A stretch of DNA of 64,000 bases. Origin: an uncultured Chloroflexota bacterium. GTDB lineage: Bacteria > Chloroflexota > Chloroflexia > Thermomicrobiales > UBA6265. Positions 59,494 to 64,000 of the stretch are shown here, in pieces. The DNA lies in contig CALGSZ010000131.1 in the NCBI GenBank assembly GCA_937901745.1, positions 21,866 through 85,865 of the forward strand, given 5' to 3'. Numbering within the stretch: the first letter of the stretch is position 1; every line of letters begins with the position of its first letter. The notes below the pieces were generated by a model. The model had not been told where the DNA came from and did not search any database. It saw nothing but the letters and a program-made list of their open reading frames with translations. The position numbers and the translations under genes are program-made.

Positions 59494-59589
59494 GGCGCTC
59501 TCCAGGCGAGTCGGGTCCGGGCTCATGGCTGGCATCCGTTCTGAACGATCCTTTCGCTCTTGCTCCGTGAGGAAATGCGCAAGCGCGGG

Positions 59590-60825
59590 TTAGCTCGCGC
59601 GCCGCAGGACGAGCGAGGCGTTGATCCCGCCGAAGCCGAAGGCATTGGTCAGCATGTACTCGACGGCCGCGTCGCGCCCGCCCGGTGGGATGATGTCGAG
59701 GTCGCAGGCCGGGTCGAGGCGCTGCAAGTTCGCGGTGCCCGGTAGGTGATCGTGGGTGAAGGAGAGCGCGCAGATCGCGGTCTCGATTGCGCATGTCGCG
59801 CCGAGGGCGTGCCCGTGTAGCCCTTTCGTGCCGCTGACGGCGACGCGTTCGGCGTGCCTGCCGAGGGCGTGGCGGATTGCCAAGCACTCGGTCGAGTCGT
59901 TCAGGACGGTGGAGGAGCCGTGCGCGTTGACGTACTCAATGGCTTCCGCCGGAACCTCAGCGTCGTGCAGCGCCAGGCACATCGCGCGGGCGGCTTCCGT
60001 ACCGTCGGGGCGCGGGGCGGTCATGTGGTGCGCGTCGTTCGTTGTGCCGTAGCCAGAGACGATGGCGTAGGGGCGAGCGCCGCGCGCGCGGGCGTGCTCA
60101 GCGTCCTCGAGGACGAGCATCGCGCCGCCCTCGGCCATGACAAAGCCATCGCGGTCGACGTCGAACGGGCGGCTGGCTGTCGCGGGATCGTCGTTTCGCG
60201 TCGAAAGGACGCGGATCAAGGCGAACGCGCCGAACGTGAGGGGCGCGAGCGGCGCCTCGATTCCGCCGGCGAGCATGGCGGTCGCGCGTCCAGACGCGAT
60301 GAGCCGCGCCGCTTCTCCGATCGCGATGAGTCCAGAAGCACAGGAGTTCGCGTTGGCGATCGTCGGGCCGGTTAGGCCTAGCTCGATGGCGACGACGCAC
60401 GCGGAGGCGCCGCCAAAGACGGAGAGCGCGAGCATCGGGCTGACGGCGCGCGCTCCGCGTTGGATGTACCGCTCGTGCTGCTCTTCGCCGAAGGCAACGC
60501 CGCCGAGCGCGGAGCCGGTGTAGACGCCCATTCCGGCCGCCTGCGCCTCTTGCGGTGAGAGGCCGGAGTCGGCGATGGCCATCTTCGCGCAGGCGAGGGA
60601 GAGCTGGGCGAAGCGATCCAGCCGCCGCGCCTTCCGCTCGTCCATGAAGCAAAGCGGATCGAACTCACAGTCGGCCGCGACCTGTGAGGAAAACGGCGAG
60701 GGATCGAAGCGATCAATTCGGCGGACGGCGGACTCTCCCAGGCGCACGCCCGCCCAGAGTCCATCCGGCCCGTTGCCGATCGGCGTGATCGCGCCGATCC
60801 CGGTGATCGCGACGGCGCGTGTCAT
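59590..60825 (-). CDS. Beta-ketoacyl-ACP synthase family ketosynthase (FabF-like), stand-alone
   Basis: 411-residue condensing enzyme. N-terminal RAVAITGIGAITPIGNG; catalytic Cys162 in ANANSCASGLIAIG; His residues in YVNAHGSSTVLND and KGLHGHALGATCAIE; ending LTNAFGFGGINASLVL. All three catalytic residues are intact, so it should condense acyl groups rather than act as a chain-length factor. No acyl carrier protein, malonyl transferase, ketoreductase or dehydratase is adjacent. Weak ribosome site; start ATG at 60825 is set by homology. It is in line with the SRPBCC gene upstream and fni downstream. Confidence 0.9.
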   Translation of the reverse strand: MTRAVAITGIGAITPIGNGPDGLWAGVRLGESAVRRIDRFDPSPFSSQVAADCEFDPLCFMDERKARRLDRFAQLSLACAKMAIADSGLSPQEAQAAGMGVYTGSALGGVAFGEEQHERYIQRGARAVSPMLALSVFGGASACVVAIELGLTGPTIANANSCASGLIAIGEAARLIASGRATAMLAGGIEAPLAPLTFGAFALIRVLSTRNDDPATASRPFDVDRDGFVMAEGGAMLVLEDAEHARARGARPYAIVSGYGTTNDAHHMTAPRPDGTEAARAMCLALHDAEVPAEAIEYVNAHGSSTVLNDSTECLAIRHALGRHAERVAVSGTKGLHGHALGATCAIETAICALSFTHDHLPGTANLQRLDPACDLDIIPPGGRDAAVEYMLTNAFGFGGINASLVLRRAS

Positions 60826-60877
60826 GAGTCGCGGACCGAGAGAACTATCGGCGGATGGGTGGGTCGGTTCAGGAGCG

Positions 60878-61384
60878 TCATGTTCCTCCCTCGGGCTGGT
60901 GCGCCATGACCGGCGAGGTCGCGGCAACTGGCTCATTGCTCGCCGCCTCGGCGATCGCTTTGATATGGGCGAGCGTCTTGCCCGCGATGTTGGCGATGAA
61001 CATCGGACCGATAATCCGATTGGCGACGAAGTTGCCGACGACTGGCCACGGCGGGGCAAAGTCGTGATCGATCCGGACCTTTACGCCGTGCGCGTCCGGT
61101 GCGAAGGTCCAAGCAACCTCCATGCCACGGGCCACACCCCCGATGTGGCGGAACCGGACAACTGGCGTCGGGCCGCTCTGATCGAGGTCTTGAACGGCGC
61201 GCCATTTGACGGGGAACCGCCCGCGCCGCGCCGCCATCTCGACGGTCTTGCGATTGCCCTCTCGCGACAGCACGGTCACCCAGCGGTAATGCGGCAGAAG
61301 CTCCGGCCAGCGCTCGACCTCGTAGGCGAGCTGGACGATGCGCTCCAGCGGTGCGGCGATGTAGATGCTGTTGGCGGTCTGCAT
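60878..61384 (-). CDS. SRPBCC-fold cyclase/aromatase-like protein
   Basis: 168 residues of a START-like lipid-binding fold. TANSIYIAAPLERIVQLAYEVERWPELLPHYRWVTVL is the standard beginning of polyketide cyclase/dehydrase and CoQ10-binding proteins; VKVRIDHDFAPPWP and the long C-terminal helix (VANRIIGPMFIANIAGKTLAHIKA) complete the helix-grip. It may cyclise or carry a lipophilic intermediate. ATG at 61384 after ATAGGAGG. 14 bp after the FAD oxidoreductase gene, 52 bp before the ketosynthase. Confidence 0.87.
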   Translation of the reverse strand: MQTANSIYIAAPLERIVQLAYEVERWPELLPHYRWVTVLSREGNRKTVEMAARRGRFPVKWRAVQDLDQSGPTPVVRFRHIGGVARGMEVAWTFAPDAHGVKVRIDHDFAPPWPVVGNFVANRIIGPMFIANIAGKTLAHIKAIAEAASNEPVAATSPVMAHQPEGGT

Positions 61385-61398
61385 GGTTCCTCCTATCG

Positions 61399-62649
61399 CT
61401 AGGGCCAGAGAAGACGCGCAAGGAACCAGGGAGAGAGCGCGGCTCCGGCCGGCCGCAGATCCCCGAGGACGGCGCTCAACGTGAGCGCGAGGGAGTCCCG
61501 CCGGTTGAGGCGGTCGGTGGCGTATCGCAGCAAGGACGGGCGGTCGATGAACCCTTGGACGACCCAGCAGACGCCGCGCTTAGTCGCGAACGTCCGGCGG
61601 CGGATCGAGACGTACGGGGCGAGCGACGCGGTGGTGATCTCGCGCTCGCTCAGCGCGGCGCTGACGATTGGCGCGGCAAGCTGGGCGCTGCGCAACGCCT
61701 CGGAGATGCCGTCGCCGGTGAAGGGATCGAGGAAGCCGGCCGCATCACCGAGGAGGAGATAGCCGTCGCCCGCGATGCGCCGGACGCGGTGCGCCATCGG
61801 CCCGACGCCGCGGATGCTCCCGACCCGCTCCGCACCTTTCAGCCGCTCGGCAAGCGCCGGGATCGCGCGCAGCCCATCCTCGAAGAGGCGCTCTACTGGC
61901 GCGTCGGAAGCCCGCACGGTGTTGGCCGGTAGGACGAGTGCGACGTTCGTCAGGCCATCTTCGAGCGGCGCGAGGCCAGCGTAGCCGGTAGATGTGACGT
62001 GAAGCTCACCGTGGTCGGTTAGGCCGGAGACGCCCCGGTAATGGGCGACGAGTCCGGTCCGGCGCGGCCACCGCCGGGCGCCGCTTGTGCCGATAGTGCG
62101 AGCGAGGAGGGAGTGGCGGCCGTCCGCGCCGATGACGAGGCGGGCGCGTAGCTGCTCTCGCGTTCCGCCGATCGTCGCTTCCACGCCGTGGACTCGGTCC
62201 CTATCGCGAATCACGTCGCGGACGTGCGCGCCCTCCACCAGCGTTGCCCCTAGCGCAACCGCTCTCCGGACCAGCAGCTCATCGAGCCGGAAGCGGGAGA
62301 ATCCCATCGCGTACTGGCCGGAAGTCCGCGCGAAATCGACGGCGAACGGTTGTCCTTGTGGCGCATGGACGAGCATCCGGGAGATCGATCGCGCTCCGGC
62401 GTCGCGGCCAGCTTCCCCGAGGCCCCAGGCTTCGAGCAGACCGACGGCGGCGGGATTGACATAATCAGAACACGGCTTGTGGCGAGGGAAGCGTGCTTTG
62501 TCGAGGAGGAGGACGTCGTGCCCCGCTTCGGCGAGGAGGGCGGCGATCGCGCTGCCAGCCGGTCCGGCGCCGACGACGATGACCTCGGCGTCCGGCAGCG
62601 GTTCGGTTAGGGGGCGCATCGCGGGTGCGGGGTGCTGCCGGTCGGGCAT
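61399..62649 (-). CDS. FAD-dependent oxidoreductase, geranylgeranyl reductase family
   Basis: 416-residue flavoprotein of the geranylgeranyl reductase / aromatic hydroxylase group. Dinucleotide-binding motif VIVVGAGPAGSAIAALLAEAGHDVLLLD, then the KPCSDYVNPAAVGLL segment with the conserved Cys of GGR-type enzymes, the ADGRHSLLAR motif and GDAAGFLDPFTGDGISEALRSA, which binds the FAD ribityl part. It may reduce isoprenoid or polyketide double bonds or hydroxylate an aromatic ring. ATG at 62649 after GAGAGGGAG; 12 bp after the methyltransferase. Confidence 0.88.
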   Translation of the reverse strand: MPDRQHPAPAMRPLTEPLPDAEVIVVGAGPAGSAIAALLAEAGHDVLLLDKARFPRHKPCSDYVNPAAVGLLEAWGLGEAGRDAGARSISRMLVHAPQGQPFAVDFARTSGQYAMGFSRFRLDELLVRRAVALGATLVEGAHVRDVIRDRDRVHGVEATIGGTREQLRARLVIGADGRHSLLARTIGTSGARRWPRRTGLVAHYRGVSGLTDHGELHVTSTGYAGLAPLEDGLTNVALVLPANTVRASDAPVERLFEDGLRAIPALAERLKGAERVGSIRGVGPMAHRVRRIAGDGYLLLGDAAGFLDPFTGDGISEALRSAQLAAPIVSAALSEREITTASLAPYVSIRRRTFATKRGVCWVVQGFIDRPSLLRYATDRLNRRDSLALTLSAVLGDLRPAGAALSPWFLARLLWP

Positions 62650-62661
62650 GACTCCCTCTCG

Positions 62662-63462
62662 TCACATCGGTCGCGTCGCATCAGGCGGCGCCTGCCAGAC
62701 GCCGACCATGCGAAAGAGTGGGCGCGTGTGGACGCGCGCGCCGGTTGCGCCAGACATATGCAAGAGTTCGGCCAACTCGGCAGGGGTGTAGGCGCGGAGA
62801 ACGGAAAGAGGCGCGTCGTGGCGGGTGAGGCGGTTGCGGGTGAAGAGCCGCGCGGTGAGCCAGGCAGCGGCGTAGGCACGGCGGTTGCGGACGAGGTCGT
62901 TGACGACGAAGCCGGCGCGCGCCAAGCGGCGCATCTCAGCAAGGATGGCGCACGCTTCGTCTGGCGGGAAATGATGCAGTGTCAGGGAGCAAAGAACCAC
63001 ATCTACCGAGCGGTCCGGCATCGGGACGGCGCGGGCATCGAGCCGCTCCAGCTCGATCTCCGGGATACTCGCTGTGTGCTCCCAGGCGATGGCGAGCATG
63101 GCAGGGGAGGCATCGGAGGCGATGACCCGCACCGGGCGTTGCTGGCGACGCGCCCAGCGGACGATCGCCAGTGGGATGTCCGCCGAGCCGGTGCCAAGAT
63201 CGAGGATCACCGCTTCCCGGTCGGACGGGACGTCGCGGAGGAGGGAGGGCAACTCGTCGAGGATGGCGGACACGCCGCCGGCCAGGCGATTGATCCGGCG
63301 GATGTCGCGAAAATTGGCGCGCAGCTCATCGTCCGTCCAGTCCGCGCCGTCCATCAGCTCCGGGAGATCGAGCCGCGACAGCGGTCGCCACGGAGCGGCC
63401 GACATAACCTGTCGTACGAACCGCGGTATACGTTCGGACAGTGGCGAGATTGGCGATTTCAT
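62662..63462 (-). CDS. Class I SAM-dependent methyltransferase
   Basis: 266-residue Rossmann-fold methyltransferase. Motif I is VILDLGTGSADIPLAI, motif II VRVIASDASPAMLAIA, then VDVVLCSLTLHHFPPDE and FVVNDLVRNRRAY. The C-terminal part fits small-molecule O- or C-methyltransferases that act with polyketide-like pathways. ATG at 63462 follows GGTGGAGG. First gene of a probable six-gene operon (methyltransferase, FAD enzyme, SRPBCC, ketosynthase, fni, crtB). Confidence 0.86.
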   Translation of the reverse strand: MKSPISPLSERIPRFVRQVMSAAPWRPLSRLDLPELMDGADWTDDELRANFRDIRRINRLAGGVSAILDELPSLLRDVPSDREAVILDLGTGSADIPLAIVRWARRQQRPVRVIASDASPAMLAIAWEHTASIPEIELERLDARAVPMPDRSVDVVLCSLTLHHFPPDEACAILAEMRRLARAGFVVNDLVRNRRAYAAAWLTARLFTRNRLTRHDAPLSVLRAYTPAELAELLHMSGATGARVHTRPLFRMVGVWQAPPDATRPM

Positions 63463-63840
63463 GATGGCTCCTCCACCACGGAGATGCTATCAGTCATAGC
63501 TGTGCGGAACCGTGAGATGGAGCCGAATCGAACGCCGCTCCGAGAAGGATTCGAGCGAATGTGTGAAATTACAGTAAGCAAGTATACAGATGTAAGAAAC
63601 TACTCATCTCGATTCGCTTAGCTGAGCATGGTATCATGAAGCAACAGTGGCCGCCGTCTCTCTTTGATTGCGTGCATCGAGGCGTGAGGGCCACGAATCC
63701 TCCGCACCCGGCCTCCGGCATCCTGTGACCATGGCACACAACCGGCGGCCGCGCGTTGTTAATTGGGGCGACGCAAGCCCTAGTTTGGCATGGGCGCCAA
63801 CTCGCCCTTTCTGGGCTGTGAATGAAGGGGGAACCCACCG
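63463..63840. promoter_or_regulatory. Divergent control region (378 bp) with an A+T-rich block
   Basis: No gene. Positions 63560-63640 are markedly richer in A+T than the surroundings and contain TTACA- and TATACA-type repeats around 63569-63596. On the + strand an extended -10 box (TG at 63629-63630, TATCAT at 63632-63637) could drive the ABC ATPase gene. A minus-strand promoter for the methyltransferase operon should be in the same block but no clear -35/-10 pair stands out. Confidence 0.45.
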
Positions 63841-64000
63841 GTGAGCGCTGACGACATCATCATCCGGGCAGAGAGCGTAGTCAAGACATACGACACCGGG
63901 ACGACGCGGGTGACCGCGCTCCGAGGTGTCGATCTGGCTGTGCGACGTGGTGAGATGGTCGCCGTGATGGGACCGTCTGGCTGCGGCAAGACGACGCTGC
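63841..64000 (+). CDS. ABC transporter ATP-binding protein (LolD/MacB-like), partial at window edge
   Basis: First 53 codons only. Starts with GTG at 63841 after AAGGGGGA. IIIRAESVVKTYDTGTTRVTALRGVDLAVRRGEMVAVMGPSGCGKTTL is the beginning of the LolD/MacB/FtsE-type ATPase; the cut falls within the Walker A loop (GPSGCGKTT). The substrate system lies outside the window. Residue run is quoted here only in parts: see AVMGPSGCGKTT near codon 40-52. Confidence 0.9.
   Translation, partial: MSADDIIIRAESVVKTYDTGTTRVTALRGVDLAVRRGEMVAVMGPSGCGKTTL

Noticed and set aside
63569..63588. CarH/LitR direct repeats (TNNTACA with 11-bp period)
   Set aside because: The two TACA elements are 15 bp apart, not 11.
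1..64000. Insertion sequences, prophage, integrases, CRISPR arrays, rRNA
   Set aside because: None found; no transposase-like frames or regular repeat-spacer pattern by eye.

Overview
This is a gene-dense, GC-rich (roughly two-thirds G+C) bacterial chromosomal segment with no mobile elements or CRISPR array. The gene set suggests a thermophilic, pigmented member of the Chloroflexota, most like the Thermomicrobia: carotenoid genes including a CruF-type hydratase, a type II IPP isomerase, an HspR/CbpM-type heat-shock operon, a T-box controlled thrS and several twin-arginine solute-binding proteins. The taxonomic placement is an inference from gene content, not from a marker search.

Layout. 1-4437 (minus) is a sugar or polyol uptake and catabolism block: ABC permease (cut by the window edge), solute-binding protein, Gfo/Idh/MocA dehydrogenase and a TIM-barrel sugar isomerase/epimerase. 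4582-8484 holds a NagD-like HAD phosphatase, a protein resembling acetyl-CoA synthase beta without its A-cluster, a PfpI/DJ-1 protein and an M20 peptidase. 8509-14459 has thrS with a well-resolved T-box leader, a D-Ala-D-Ala carboxypeptidase, coaX and a CtpA-type S41 protease. 14516-20055 is a phosphate regulon: an array of 11-bp-period repeats, a PhoB/PhoP-type response regulator without a kinase, then pstS-pstC-pstA-pstB-phoU. 20341-26570 has an EF-G paralogue, RNase HI, a cold-shock protein, tRNA-Val(GAC), malate synthase and an SMP-30 family lactonase.

26581-36825 is mainly a minus-strand catabolic cluster: a luciferase-like flavin oxidoreductase, an aldo/keto reductase and a metal amidohydrolase feeding into a complete polyamine-type ABC importer, with an M32 carboxypeptidase upstream. 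37099-44918 is a heat-shock island (dnaK, dnaJ/cbpA, cbpM/hspR-like, hsp20, lon; a divergent second hsp20). 45009-47142 continues the stress theme with a possible BON-domain remnant, a ferritin-like protein and a bacterial eRF1-like (baeRF) protein. 47158-52257 has a dipeptide ABC transporter divergent from a SolA/sarcosine-oxidase-like enzyme, with nested palindromes between them.

52277-63462 is the most unusual part. A translationally coupled glycosyltransferase / CruF / PlsC-type acyltransferase set, crtI, crtB and fni make and probably decorate an acyclic carotenoid. Continuous with fni and crtB upstream is a run of methyltransferase, FAD-dependent (geranylgeranyl-reductase family) oxidoreductase, SRPBCC aromatase/cyclase-like protein and a stand-alone ketosynthase, which looks like a polyketide or lipid tailoring set joined to isoprenoid synthesis. 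The window ends inside an ABC ATPase gene of the LolD/MacB type.
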